From: Paramecium sonneborni
Taxonomy: Eukaryota > Ciliophora > Oligohymenophorea > Peniculida > Parameciidae
Length of the DNA stretch: 64,000 nucleotides
Reading direction: 5' to 3'
Assembly: GCA_905182985.1 (NCBI GenBank)
Contig: CAJJDN010000170.1
Location: 64,359 to 128,358 of the forward strand
The translations under genes and the position numbers were made by a program. Every line of letters starts with the position of its first letter. The stretch's first letter is position 1. Below the pieces are notes generated by a model that was not told the origin of the DNA, searched no databases, and saw nothing but the letters and a program-made list of their open reading frames with translations. Positions 38,401-50,335 of the stretch are shown one piece after another.

Positions 38401-40087
38401 AGTAATTGATTTAAGAGTTTTTATAAACAATTTAGAGTTCAATTAATTTAAAGTGAACAATAATGAGATTCCAAATTGTGTAGAGAATGCAGTTTTTAGA
38501 TAACATTAAAAAGCAATTGATATGACAGGAAGACATTATTTAAAATATACAAGTTGTACTGAATGTGAATTTGAATCATTATTATATAGATTAAGAGATT
38601 CAGATTTTAATAAAGTTGGATTTTTAGGTGGTTGTGGTTCAATGGAATGTACAGGATAAAAAAATGTATTAATAGAAGATTAAACAGGAGATTTCTTTGG
38701 AGAAATTGGATAAGGAATAAGTAATAATACAATATTTGGAATGAGTGTAAAATATTGTAAGAGAATTGAATAATGGAATGGTTATTGGTGTCCTGGTAGA
38801 AATATTTAAGTTTTAAATTTTATGAGTAATGCTCCTGATTAAGATTCTCGTTTATTTTCTCCTATTTATATATCAGATGGAACTTTTAAAAATATTATAA
38901 ATAGTTGTTATGAATGGAATTGGGAATAATAGAAACCAATGATAACAAGAAAATCAAAATTTTTAAGTTTAATTAAAGTAAATTCGATAATAAAATTGAA
39001 TACAACTGGATAGTTTCCTACTTCTTCTACATATTGGTTATCTAAAAATTAAGATTCTGATAATTCTGATTATGCAATCATTTCAATTAAATTTGATTAT
39101 TATTTAATTCCTAATGTATATGTTAATGGTAAAAGGATATAGTAAAATAATATATCCCCAAAAATATGTGGATCAAATTCTCTTTAATTAAATAAAAGGG
39201 AGTTAAATTTTACAGTGACTTCAGAAAGAGATTGTTTTGTTGATGTAAAATTCAAGAGTTATGTATTAACAAAATCAAATGTTCTTGCATAAGTATATGC
39301 AGCTTCTTGCACTGTATTTATGGCTTATTCTATTAGTAAATTGAATGCAGATCCTAATTTATAGTATTGTTCTATACATAATAAATAAATTCGAAGACTA
39401 GAAGAATCTGAACTTGTTGAAATCACAATTGAATGGGCTATTATAGATTATGCAGATCCAGGAACTTTAGAATCAATAGGATCATTGTAAAGATTATCAT
39501 AATATATCGAAAAAATATCTTAATTAACTGCAAATCCTGAATATGGCATTTATGAAATTATATCATAAACTTACGAAACCTATATCATAACAGATTTAAA
39601 CTTTCCTACTTCTGAACCAGTTGAAGGTATATATAGTATTATTAATATTTTAGTTATTGATTCATCAGTCTCAAATCCCATTATCTATATTAATAATACT
39701 AATCCTGATTCTACAATTCAAGATCTTGATAGTATTTCTTTAACTGAAAATGAAAGTGTAAATTAGGATTAATATGCTGATCATCATCAAGTCATTATTT
39801 CAAAGGATTAAGATATTCTTCATAATAATGAGCAAAATCAAGATCTATCTCTTATCATTATATTGTCTATTATTATTCCATTTATTCTTGTTATCATTAT
39901 AACATATATCTGCATAAGGAAACTAAAATAACGCAGAAATTCAGTAGTGATTCCTATTAATCAAATATAATAATAAGAGGATACTACAAATAATAAATTA
40001 CCAGATACTACTTTCATGTATAGATCTGCTGTAAGAACACCTAAAACTTAATATATTGAAAAAATTGAATTTGTTACCAAAGTTTGA
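29435..40087 (+). CDS. Giant fibrocystin-L (PKHD1L1)-type surface protein
   Basis: About 3,500 residues. Start is tentative: ATG at 29435 opens a hydrophobic leader, joined by a 26-nt intron near 29495-29520. Order of domains: an IPT/TIG-like region (ENLYGSTQGGTSLYLRVL), a PA14-like domain near residues 390-520 (YFRGFIKATATGEYQFLLAA then DDCATFYI), several IPT/TIG repeats (SVTPNSGSPDGGAEIVILGS), a first G8 domain near residue 1,840 (WSDVSSWNDRLPKDYQSVLI), parallel beta-helix repeats, an Asn/Glu-rich linker, a second G8 domain near residue 2,480, more beta-helix, one membrane helix near residue 3,470 (LSLIIILSIIIPFILVIIIT) and a ~60-residue basic tail. Stop TGA at 40085-40087. This is the animal fibrocystin-L layout. 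A T8 run at 33203-33210 breaks the frame. Likely a surface or cilium glycoprotein. Confidence 0.88.
36713..36885 (+). repeat. AAT/GAA-rich low-complexity tract coding Asn/Glu
   Basis: Inside the giant gene the sequence becomes mixtures of AAT, GAA and ACT codons, encoding about 55 residues almost only of Asn, Glu and Thr. It separates the first beta-helix region from the second G8 domain and is probably a flexible linker prone to length change. Confidence 0.85.
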
Positions 40088-40993
40088 ATATCATAAATCA
40101 CAATATCATAATTTATTTAATATTATAACTTGTTCAATTAATTTAATTAATTTACAATTCATAATTAAAGATTCCATATCGTTTTTACTGATATCTCTAT
40201 TTTCATTCCATTTTATTCCCCATCAATTTTAAACCATCTTACTTTTTTGTTGAATCAATCTTCTGCAAAAATAAATGATTTAAAACATTTAATAAAAAAA
40301 TTTAAATTAATTCAAAATTCTAAAACTTTTATACAATGCATCAACTATGTTCCTTAATTATTATTTTTACAAATAATAGATTTCGATTCGATACATTTTT
40401 TACAAAATAATTAACTGTAAAATTATTCGAAAATATTGATGGTAATAATTGATCATCTTTTCTAAATTTCTACACTTAAAATAATCTAATATCGTTTATT
40501 GAATAAACTTAACATAATGCATATTAAATTTCAAATACTGCAAAAAAAATAAGGAACATTTCCATACTCTCTTTATTTCTATTATTCTAAATACATTAAG
40601 CTAAGTATCATTTCTTTTACTAAGAATTGTTTAATATGTTGGATATTTTAGATTGTAAGATACTATATAATATTAAATCTACAATATTGGTATATGGATT
40701 CAAACAAAATAAAATCTCAGTTATTAAAAAATTTATTAAATGTAAAAATTACTTATATTATTTATAATCAACAATTTTTATTAATACTTGCTTTATCAAA
40801 TAAAAATAATTATTTTATCCTGATATCTACATTATTTTTTATTAGAAATTGAAAGTATTAAATTATAAAATTTATCTAAAAATAAAATAAGAAATCTTCT
40901 ATTTTCTTATTTGTTTAGGAATTATAAAAATTAATTCTAACAGCATTCAACTAAAGTTTTTTCACATTAATAAATATTTATAAATTAATTAAA
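40088..40993. other. Unresolved region between genes
   Basis: About 900 bp. On the minus strand two overlapping frames are open for up to ~100 codons, the best running through ILDYFKCRNLEKMINYYHQY, with a frame change at the T8 run near 40540. Competing frames look equally protein-like, so no gene is called. The last ~80 bp before 40994 probably hold the promoter of the next gene. Confidence 0.3.
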
Positions 40994-41843
40994 ATGAATA
41001 AAACTCCTTCATAATTATTTCGAAGCTAAACTTCTTAAAATCTAATACAATCATATTCAAATAAATAAGGAGAAGATTGTTCTAAAAATTCTTAGATTTA
41101 AACTTAACCTAAAGTAAATAATTTATAATAATAATGAGCTTTCAATAGAATAATTAAAAAATAACTTAACAAATCGTTAAACTTGTAATGCTTCTTAAAT
41201 GGGGAATGAAAATTAATTAGTTTACCAATTATTTGAACTTTAATAGAAAGTACGCGATTGTGAGAAAAAATTCATAAAAAAAGAATTGTTTCTGTAGGAA
41301 TAGATACTTTAAGCTTAAAAAAATTTTGAGAAAAAGTTGAATTTAACGAAGCTAAAATATTAAATTTAAATAGAAGATCTAAATTCTGAATTAAAGATGA
41401 AAGATGAAGAAATTTATAGTCTTAATTTATAAATATAATCTAGCAGTTTAAATAAAATAGGGGAATAAATTTTTTTATCATTTTAAAAGTAAAAATCGAT
41501 AAATAGTGAATACCCTTATTCTTAAAATTCGTTAAAAAAGTTTCAATTTTAAATGTCAACAAAATCTTTGAATTCAAGCAGAAAAGAAAGAGTTGGTAAA
41601 CATAAGAAGGAACTAAATTAGTTTAGAATGTAGAAATCTGAATTTGCAGATAAATTTGAAAATGAGAAACATAAAATTGAATCAGATTTAGAAATATTAA
41701 AAAATAAAAAATTAATTCTTTAAGGTTAATTGGATTATAAAAAAATTAAAAGTTAGGATCAATAAAAATATAAATCCAAAACAAAAATAAATAAATAAAG
41801 CAGTTCTTCTTCCTTTGGAGAGGAATATTTATCTGTAAAGTGA
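40994..41843 (+). CDS. Coiled-coil hypothetical protein
   Basis: ATG at 40994 (MNKTPSQLFRSQTSQNLIQS), TGA at 41841-41843, about 270 residues. A ~25-nt intron near 41115-41139, ending GAG, joins the Ser/Gln-rich start to a long helix (LVYQLFELQQKVRDCEKKFI and on), a lysine-rich linker with SLNSSRKERVGKHKKELNQF, a second helix, and a serine-rich end SSSSFGEEYLSVK. No named domain. It converges on the kinase gene with a 50-bp gap. Confidence 0.65.
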
Positions 41844-41893
41844 TTAATATTTTGTATTTATATATTAAATTAAATAAAAATGGATAGATGATA

Positions 41894-44038
41894 TCAATAT
41901 TTTGTGAGGAGATCCTCCATATATAAAATTTAATCAAAAAGTTACCAATAACCTATATTGTCATCTCCTAATAATTAGATTAATTATTTTCTTAAATCTT
42001 ATGATGAGAGTTCTAAATGATATAAACATTATACATTTAGTTTTCATTAATAATAAAGCTTTTTCTACAAGATTGCTACCTAATCCTCCTTCACATCTAT
42101 GTCTTAATAGTTTAATTCTATCTTAAATTCTAGCTACAATAGAATTGATAGGTTTAATTTCATCTTAATCTAATTCATCAAAATCTCCTTACTCTTCATC
42201 TTCTTAATCTTCATTTTCTAATTCTTCTTCAACCAAAGGAATCACTTATCCAGCTATTTTATTAAAATATAATATACTTTCTAATGCTTTGATTTACATA
42301 TTTTAAACTTATCTATTTTATTAAAGAGATTAACTAATTTCTTATATTTTTAAAGTTTTATCTTTAAGTCTAGTTTTCATTAAATCAAGTTTTTGATCAA
42401 CATCTCCTTCTTCTTCATATTCTTCTTCATTTTCAATTTCTTAAATTGCCATAACTCCTTCACTATCTTCTGAATCATCATATTCTTCTTATACTTTTAA
42501 TGAACTATCTTTTGATTAACGATATTATGCTTATTTTCGTTCTTAAGCTATTTTTCTATTTTAATAACTTTCTTTATAGATTTATTATCTTTCTTTTTCT
42601 TCTTAAATAATTTTTTCTTCATCTCTTTTTTATTTTTTTTAAATAACTCTATCTTTAGCACTTATTGTACTATCATCTCTCAATCGATCTTTTTCAAGTG
42701 ATAAACTTCTTTCTTTTTATTTTTATCTTATTTCATTTGGCCTTTTATCTCTTTCTAAAGATACTTTTCTCTAACTTACTCTATGATAATCTGATTTTTA
42801 TTAAATATCTGTTTTTTATGTATTTTCTGATTTATTTGTAATATTTTCTGTGGTAGTTTTAGTATTTGAATTAGATTCAGTATATTTATTATTATTTACA
42901 ATAGGTACTTTTTATTATTTTTTTTATTCTAATCTTTTAATTTCTTCTTCTAATTTTTTTTTTTCAATTTATTCTTTTTTTAATTATTTAAGTTTAAGTG
43001 CTTCTTATTCTTATATTTAAATAAGCATTCTTTATTCTGCTTTTCCCCCTTTTTCTAATTCATTTTTAATATCAGCAATAGTAGCACCTTAAGCCATTTA
43101 TTTTTGATAGTGTTAAATAAGTGGTAGTACACCAATTTATTCAGCTTATTCATATAATGTATCGACATACATATCATCTAAATCAGCTGATTAAGGTTCT
43201 AAGAAGATTGATTATGAATAATAATAATACCACTAAAAACTTCAAGCATATAATATATAATCCTTAATTTGATGATTGGTTTATGAACTATTTCTTAGAT
43301 TGTAGGTCTAGCTTTAGGATTTGTATTAAGCATCTTATTAATTAGATCCCTTAATGCTTTAGAATAAGATGGACTAATAGATGAATACGATCCTTTTAAT
43401 ATTTTCAAAGCTAATCCATTCATTGATTATGCATCAAAAGCATGTCTCAGATTACACATTTCATATAAACAACATCCAAGGGCCCATACATCACTCTTAT
43501 ATGAATAAGGTTTATATTTAAATAATTCTGGACTCATATAATATGGTGTTCCTATACAAGTATTTGCCAAATCGCGTGTCGAATCTAATACTTTAGCTAT
43601 TCCAAAATCACCTAATCTAACTCTCCCATTTTTTAAAAATATATTTTATGTCTTTAAATCACGATGTAAGATTTTCTATTCATGCAAATAACATAAGGCC
43701 AAAGTCATTTATGCAAACCAATCCAATATTTAAGATTCAGCAAAACTTTTCTTATTTCGAATTTTTTAATAAATATCTCCACCTTCACAATGAATCATCA
43801 CTATATTTAAGTATTATTCTCTATCCAAATATGAATCCTTATAAGCTACAATATTCGGATGTCTCAATTTCTATAGTAATCTAACTTCATTTTCTGTATT
43901 TTCACGATCCTTCTAACTCATGTCTCTTATTTTTATACGCTTAATCACATAAAGACGATCTTCTCTTTTATTCCTAGTCAAATACACTTATCCAAATGAA
44001 CCAGACCCTATTGATTTTACTATTTCATAAAATTCCAT
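41894..44038 (-). CDS. NEK-family serine/threonine protein kinase
   Basis: Start at 44038: [20 protein letters not shown] contains the glycine loop; the ATP lysine is in YVIKRIK; the catalytic loop is HRDLKTQNIF; the metal motif is [10 protein letters not shown]; then [13 protein letters not shown]. The HRDLK-x-x-N form, short insert pattern and the TPYYMSPE loop fit NEK kinases. After the ~270-residue kinase domain, a 32-nt intron (near 43210-43240) joins a long Glu/Lys/Gln coiled coil and acidic region, then after a 22-nt intron a C-terminal block [20 protein letters not shown] seen in ciliate NEKs. TGA at 41894-41896; about 690 residues. NEK kinases act at basal bodies and in control of cilium length. 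Confidence 0.93.
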
Positions 44039-44485
44039 TATTTTAAATATTCATTATAATATAGTTAAATTATTATGAATATTATTTTCAATTCCAATAA
44101 TTTGTAATATTAATTAATAAATTTACTGCCATTCATTTAATCCTTCCTTGTTCTTAAATTTTGAATTCCCTTAACTATTAACTAATCAGTTACTTTATAG
44201 AAACTATCTTTTTATGCAAGATATTATAAATTCATCATTCTTTTTTTGGACAATTTATTTTTATTTTTTATTATAGAAACAATATTATTTATAAAATATT
44301 AATTTTGAACATAGTCTTTTTCTTCATATTTAAATTAGAAAAATAAAGAAAAAATATAAAATTATAAATTAATTGAATTTAATCATCCTAAGAATTAATA
44401 ATATATTGTTGATAAGATTGTGAACACAGCTAAGAGTAGAATAGAGAAGTTGATGAAACAATTAATACTACAAATCTGTATATCT
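44039..44485. promoter_or_regulatory. Upstream region of the NEK kinase gene
   Basis: About 450 bp between the kinase start and the stop of the upstream gene on the same strand. Very AT-rich, no coding frame supported; expected to hold the kinase promoter. Confidence 0.4.
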
Positions 44486-45823
44486 TCATCTGAAGCTATG
44501 TGACTTATTTAAATAAATACTTTTATTATCAAAAACAGAATTTTTCTATTCAAATACTGATTGAGTAGTATTTATCATAGAAGGAGAGCTTGAATTATTT
44601 TACTAAAGTGATAAACCAAATTAAGTTTTCTTTAAACATTTATGTTTAGAATGCTGAGATTATATATTAATAATTAAATTTACTTTTTAAGGGATAGTTT
44701 TTCTTTTAAATTATAATTTGGCTAATTCTTATCTAGCTTTTTCTTACTGTTAAATTTATGTTGCTTTATCAATATAATTCCATTGATTCTACTTCAGCCA
44801 TTCTCGAATTTCTTCCAAGTTTTGTTCTTAAATTCTTTTAAACTCACTCTACACTTAGGGATCCAATAAATCTATACCAAAGTTTTGAGCAAATTAATAT
44901 AATTTCTTAAATTGATGTAAACTTTACTTTCTTAGGCTTGTTAAAATCTAATTATGAGATTTTCTCTAATTATTATTTTGCTATTAATGCCTTTTAAAGT
45001 TTATCCTTTAAGTCTTCTGCTTCTTTCAATTATCCATTCTATTAATAAGTTTTCACTATATCCATTCCTCTTGTTTCAATAAATCTTCCTAATTCTTAAA
45101 CTTCTATAGGAATTGGCTTTTTAGGATCTTATTCATAACTAAGCTCTTAATCATTATCTTGCTATATCAACTAGGCCATGAAATCTTATGATAAATCTTC
45201 TTCATCATTTTATTAAGAAATATCATCAAAATATTGAGGATAGAGTTCTTTATCACTATCATAATATTCTTCAAATTTCTATAATTGTGCTTTAACCATA
45301 TCATTAACTCTTGCTAAATCTTCATTGAGAGGATCCAATTATTATGCGAATTTTAAATCTTTACAAATCATATGACAATCTAATTATGTTATTGGCTCTG
45401 ATAAAAACCGAGACTAATTTATCTAAAAATTGAGTACCTATGCTCTTAAAATAAAAGCACTTGCACATAAAGGATTTAATTATTACCAATAATCACACAT
45501 TTTGATACAAGCAGCTTTTTAATGTAAAACATAATAGCATTTACCCATCAATTCAAACAATTTCTTCCATAGGTCTTAAAAACAAACTTAATTAAAAATA
45601 TGTACCTTTTATTTATTATTATTAAGGACAACGTATACAATTTAAATCTTCAAACTTTGTGTCCTCCCATCGTTTTGACTTTTTGGCTTCTACAAATATT
45701 GACATACAAATCTCAAATTAATCTAATGCATTATGATATTGATCTATATAGTATTAAATTTTATTTTGTACTATGTTTGTAGAATTTTAAACCTCTTTCA
45801 AATAATAGTTCGTAAATTTTCAT
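44486..45823 (-). CDS. TPR-like repeat protein
   Basis: Start at 45823 (MKIYELLFERGLKFYKHNQY), stop TGA at 44486-44488, about 410 residues. Introns of 28 nt (near 45740-45767), 31 nt (near 45568-45598) and 22 nt (near 44917-44938) restore the frame. The N-terminal ~150 residues show helix pairs with TPR spacing: GLKFYKHNQYHNALDQFEIC, then a helix LWKKLFELMGKCYYVLHQKA and CDYWQQLNPLCASAFILRAQ. The centre is acidic with DSDKELYPQYFDDIS, followed by helices (QFAQNFGIDLLDPQVQSEF) and a Lys/Ser-rich tail. The acidic linker after TPRs recalls co-chaperone or immunophilin-type TPR proteins without their catalytic domain; this is inference. Confidence 0.7.
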
Positions 45824-46046
45824 TTTTTACAAGAATGATTGACGTGATAATTGCTTAAAAGCTAGACGAAGCATATAGTATAATAATTAATTAAAAATCT
45901 TAAATATTCTGTTTAAATATGATATATTATTAATATGAAAGAGTTGTTGATATACTATTAATATGAATTAAAATAAAAAAAAAGGTTAGAAGAGAACAAT
46001 AATTTTAATTAGAAATCATATTTAATAATAATAATATTAATAATAA
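45824..46046. promoter_or_regulatory. Divergent intergenic region
   Basis: About 220 bp between divergent starts of the TPR gene and the cyclic-nucleotide-binding gene. AT-rich, with an A9 run near 45975-45983. An upstream ATG at 45964 is in frame with the next gene and is an alternative start. Confidence 0.4.
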
Positions 46047-47246
46047 ATGTCAACTAAATTTCGTTAATCGGTGCGATTCTTACTTTGGGTGATTCGTAAA
46101 AATGTACCTGGAAGAATAGCATTGTTGAAGTCGTAATGTCCCTCACCTAAATGAGATCCAAATAACGATCGTAACTTGAGGTTTTGCAAGTAAGTGCACT
46201 GATGCAACGATTTCAATACTGTAGAGACATGATTACAAAAGAAGGATTTGAAAAATATAACAAATTTTGTGAATTCTTGTATACGATATATTGCAGAACA
46301 GGAGAGAGAGTAATTCGTAAAGGATAATAAGGAGTACGGTTTTACATGATCTTATAAGGATAAGTTTCATTGGTGAGTTATAAACCTAAGAATAGAAAAG
46401 CATAGATGATGATGGATTAAGAGAAAGTAAGGGAATAAAAGTTATTTATAGGAAACGGTACCAAATTATGAAGATGATACTTTATTTAGTTCATTTAGTT
46501 TTAAAGAACTTAATCCTGGAGATCATTTTGGTGATATGTCTTTATTAGACAATGGATAAGTATCATGTACTATCATATGTAAAACCTTTTGTTAATTTGT
46601 ATGTATGGATAAACAATAGTTTGTTAAATTTATTGGAAAATCAGTACCAGTGTTATAGAAACTTAAAATATTAGAGGAATAATCAATATTTAATAGTTGG
46701 ACTGATGGTGAGTTAAGAGCATTAAGTTATGAATTTAAAAGTAGAATATATCATCAAGAAGAATATCTATATTAAGAAGGATAAAAAAATGTTTAAGTAT
46801 TTTTGATTATGAATGGATAAATTGAAATGTCATCAACTCGTGATAATAATACATATCATCTTAGTTCCTTAGATGTTGGTACACTCTTTGGAGATGATTC
46901 TGATTATCATACATGTAATGCAAAATGTGTATCTGCCAGAGCTGAAATACTTGTTATTGGAAGATAAGTTTTAAATAAAATGTTAGATTGGCATCCTGAA
47001 TCTAAATTATTGTATAAATTATAATTATGTTTTCATCTTTCATTTTATATTAGAACAAAAAGCTAATTGGAGATAAAATAGATTAAATAATCTTATTGAA
47101 TCCCATGAAGAAAAAACTAAATCTAAAAGAACACAATCTGTCAAAATGTAATTATTGGATTTATTGATTAAACCTAAATTTTAGAAAATTCGTCTTTCAC
47201 CTTGTGTTAAGAGAATTACTAATATTTAAGATTCAATGGATTTTGA
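46027..47246. repeat. First copy of a 1,220-bp perfect direct repeat
   Basis: Bases 46027-47246 recur at 47248-48467, offset 1,221 bp, with no difference seen by eye in exons or introns. The copies are separated by the single n at 47247. See the finding on assembly. Confidence 0.95.
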
Positions 47247-48795
47247 NAATAATAATATTAATAATAAATGTCAACTAAATTTCGTTAATCGGTGCGATTC
47301 TTACTTTGGGTGATTCGTAAAAATGTACCTGGAAGAATAGCATTGTTGAAGTCGTAATGTCCCTCACCTAAATGAGATCCAAATAACGATCGTAACTTGA
47401 GGTTTTGCAAGTAAGTGCACTGATGCAACGATTTCAATACTGTAGAGACATGATTACAAAAGAAGGATTTGAAAAATATAACAAATTTTGTGAATTCTTG
47501 TATACGATATATTGCAGAACAGGAGAGAGAGTAATTCGTAAAGGATAATAAGGAGTACGGTTTTACATGATCTTATAAGGATAAGTTTCATTGGTGAGTT
47601 ATAAACCTAAGAATAGAAAAGCATAGATGATGATGGATTAAGAGAAAGTAAGGGAATAAAAGTTATTTATAGGAAACGGTACCAAATTATGAAGATGATA
47701 CTTTATTTAGTTCATTTAGTTTTAAAGAACTTAATCCTGGAGATCATTTTGGTGATATGTCTTTATTAGACAATGGATAAGTATCATGTACTATCATATG
47801 TAAAACCTTTTGTTAATTTGTATGTATGGATAAACAATAGTTTGTTAAATTTATTGGAAAATCAGTACCAGTGTTATAGAAACTTAAAATATTAGAGGAA
47901 TAATCAATATTTAATAGTTGGACTGATGGTGAGTTAAGAGCATTAAGTTATGAATTTAAAAGTAGAATATATCATCAAGAAGAATATCTATATTAAGAAG
48001 GATAAAAAAATGTTTAAGTATTTTTGATTATGAATGGATAAATTGAAATGTCATCAACTCGTGATAATAATACATATCATCTTAGTTCCTTAGATGTTGG
48101 TACACTCTTTGGAGATGATTCTGATTATCATACATGTAATGCAAAATGTGTATCTGCCAGAGCTGAAATACTTGTTATTGGAAGATAAGTTTTAAATAAA
48201 ATGTTAGATTGGCATCCTGAATCTAAATTATTGTATAAATTATAATTATGTTTTCATCTTTCATTTTATATTAGAACAAAAAGCTAATTGGAGATAAAAT
48301 AGATTAAATAATCTTATTGAATCCCATGAAGAAAAAACTAAATCTAAAAGAACACAATCTGTCAAAATGTAATTATTGGATTTATTGATTAAACCTAAAT
48401 TTTAGAAAATTCGTCTTTCACCTTGTGTTAAGAGAATTACTAATATTTAAGATTCAATGGATTTTGAAGAAAAAAAACTCAAACATAAGGAAATCTTGGA
48501 AAAACAAAATCTTATCATCACTCAACGTAAAATTGAATTCTTTTAACTTGGTCTTACATTCACAGAAAAAAGAAGGAAAAAATTAAAATAATAATAAGAA
48601 GAATTAAATTCAAAATAAAAAAGATAATATGAAAGTGTTCTCGTTTCAGAACCTCCTCTGCAAAAATTAAATAGAGCATCAAGTACTATTATGACCAAAA
48701 CATCATAAACTACTTTTAAATTATCACCTCCCAAAAAACTTCGAAAAGTATTTTCTATTGAAGGAACAACCATTAATATTCATTATAGATAATGA
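46047..48795 (+). CDS. Cyclic-nucleotide-binding domain protein (5' part duplicated by assembly)
   Basis: Start ATG at 46047 (copy at 47268): MSTKFRQSVRFLLWVIRKNV. A ~23-nt intron joins this to SALMQRFQYCRDM. Then comes a cNMP-binding fold, GERVIRKGQQGVRFYMILQG, and after a 25-nt intron ELNPGDHFGDMSLLDNGQVS, the phosphate-binding cassette region. The usual R in the cassette (G-E-x-A-L-x-x-x-x-R-A) is not evident. A second cNMP-like domain follows (YLYQEGQKNVQVFLIMNGQI ... SLDVGTLFGDD). After a 25-nt intron the tail is lysine-rich with KLSPPKKLRKVFSIEG, ending TGA at 48793-48795. The real gene is probably about 1.5 kb with one copy of the repeat; as written, the n interrupts the first copy. 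Confidence 0.75.
47247..47247. other. Single ambiguous base (n) at a contig join
   Basis: The only n in the window. It lies exactly between the two copies of the direct repeat, so it most likely marks two overlapping contig ends that were joined without being merged. Confidence 0.9.
47248..48467. repeat. Second copy of the 1,220-bp direct repeat
   Basis: Identical to 46027-47246 as far as I can see. This copy continues into the true 3' end of the gene, while the first copy breaks off at the n. Confidence 0.95.
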
Positions 48796-49136
48796 GTTAT
48801 CAAAATATTCAAAATTAAAAGATCTCTTATTCTCTTCGTTTAATACTGGTTTTAATAATAGGATTTAATTTCTATAAGATTTAATTATATTATATTAAAT
48901 TATTTGAAATCTAAGATTAGTAAAGTATTATGGGATATATGAATAATATTATGAATAATACTATTCTAACTAATAGGGTAAACTATAATCGCCAGAAAGA
49001 TTTTAATATGAGTCCTACTTTATAAGGATGTAGATGATTTAAAAATTCGTATTAGAATAGTGGAAAATAGCTGTAGAATTGTCAATATTTAGAAAATTGG
49101 CTTTATATAAATTAATGATTTAAAAATATTTATGTA
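48796..49136. other. Intergenic region, no supported gene
   Basis: About 340 bp between convergent genes. A short plus-strand frame starting at about 48929 (MGYMNNIMNNTILTNRVNYN) runs only about 34 codons and is not supported by anything else. Confidence 0.4.
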
Positions 49137-49757
49137 TCATTTAAGATGTTTCAAATCTGAACTTGATTCTATATTTTTAACCATCATTCCTAATTGATTG
49201 TTTATTTCAATTAATTATGGTAAGGTGCACTTAAACATAATATCTCTATCTTTATTGTCTATGGTTTTAGTATGTAATTATATTTTATATATTTCTTAAT
49301 ATACTTTATTTGCATATTTTGAAGACACAACTATTTCTTATTACCAATCCACATCAACCAAATAATTAAAACCAATTTTCGATTCAAAATTGGATGCTAT
49401 AATAGCATTATCAGGGTCGTTGATAAATTGTCTAAATTAATTATATTTCTTAATAAATCCATCTACAATTGTCTACTCAAATCCATAATCATATAAATTA
49501 GTTGTGATTTCAATTTCCATTAATTATAACTTTATGCATTGAACTGTAAATAATAAAATTAAATTAAACAACTCATTTGTTTATGGTTCTGTATTCAATT
49601 GATCTAATATTTTAGTGTTATTTTGTTCTCCAGCCAGATTCATAAATACACATTTCGATAATTTATCAAAATTCTATTAAGTAAATGGATCTTTAGCGAA
49701 TTAGCTCAATCCTTTTGATACTTCTTCAGGTATATTTTTGTTTTCTTAAATATTCAT
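49137..49757 (-). CDS. COMM-domain protein
   Basis: Intronless frame from ATG at 49757 (MNIQENKNIPEEVSKGLSQF) to TGA at 49137-49139, 206 residues, the usual COMMD size. The N-terminal half is helical. The C-terminal half shows the COMM pattern: IGFNYLVDVDWQQEIVVSSK (strand-W-strand with S/A-S), then KVYQEIYKIQLHTKTIDNKD and MFKCTLPQLIEINNQLGMM, the final strand and helix. Family role: COMMD proteins form the Commander complex for endosomal recycling with the retriever and CCC subunits. Which COMMD number it is cannot be told. Confidence 0.82.
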
Positions 49758-49922
49758 TCTTAAATGAGTTTAATTGTAAATACTGAATATTAATTAATAA
49801 GGAATTTGTAATAAAGAAGGAGAGGTTGATAATTAAAAAAGAGATGGAATTATTAAATATTAATCAGATCTAATGATTTAAACATACTAGAGTTGATAAT
49901 ATAATAATGAACATATAATTGA

Positions 49923-50279
49923 TCATTTTGATTATTTGTCCAACTATTCTAATTTCATAACATCATCATTTAATAATGCTTCATCCCATGGATCTAATTC
50001 ACCTTCTTCAGCTTTCCAACCTCCCCATCCCATATCTTCTATTCCTACTCCCATATCACTGAAAACAATCATAGGAACACTCTATTCAATATGAATATTT
50101 AATAATCTAAGTTAGTATTGTTAGAATTACTTTGGTTTTAGATGTCTATCATTTGGTAAAGGATAATGTAATGTTTTAGCTGCAGGTAAAGGAGGATGAT
50201 GAGGACCTAAATAAAATGGTGCACTTCCTATAAGTTATGGAGGTGTATTTATTGTCTTCTTTTATTTATTTATATTCAT
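49923..50279 (-). CDS. Small hypothetical protein
   Basis: Intronless, ATG at 50279 (MNINKQKKTINTPPQLIGSA) to TGA at 49923-49925, 118 residues. A Pro/His-rich segment (FYLGPHHPPLPAAKTLHYPL) precedes a C-terminal acidic/Trp block (MGVGIEDMGWGGWKAEEGEL). The composition (Trp, His, Pro) is far from chance for this AT-rich DNA, so the gene is probably real. No family recognised. Its start is 56 bp from that of the divergent RING-CH/FHA gene. Confidence 0.65.
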
Positions 50280-50335
50280 TTTAATTTTCTTAAAATTAGT
50301 TAGATTGCATAATTATATGTTAATTTAAATAACAA

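Noticed and set aside
46027..48467. A true recent tandem gene duplication
   Set aside because: Perfect identity through introns, mid-codon break and an n exactly at the junction favour an assembly fault.
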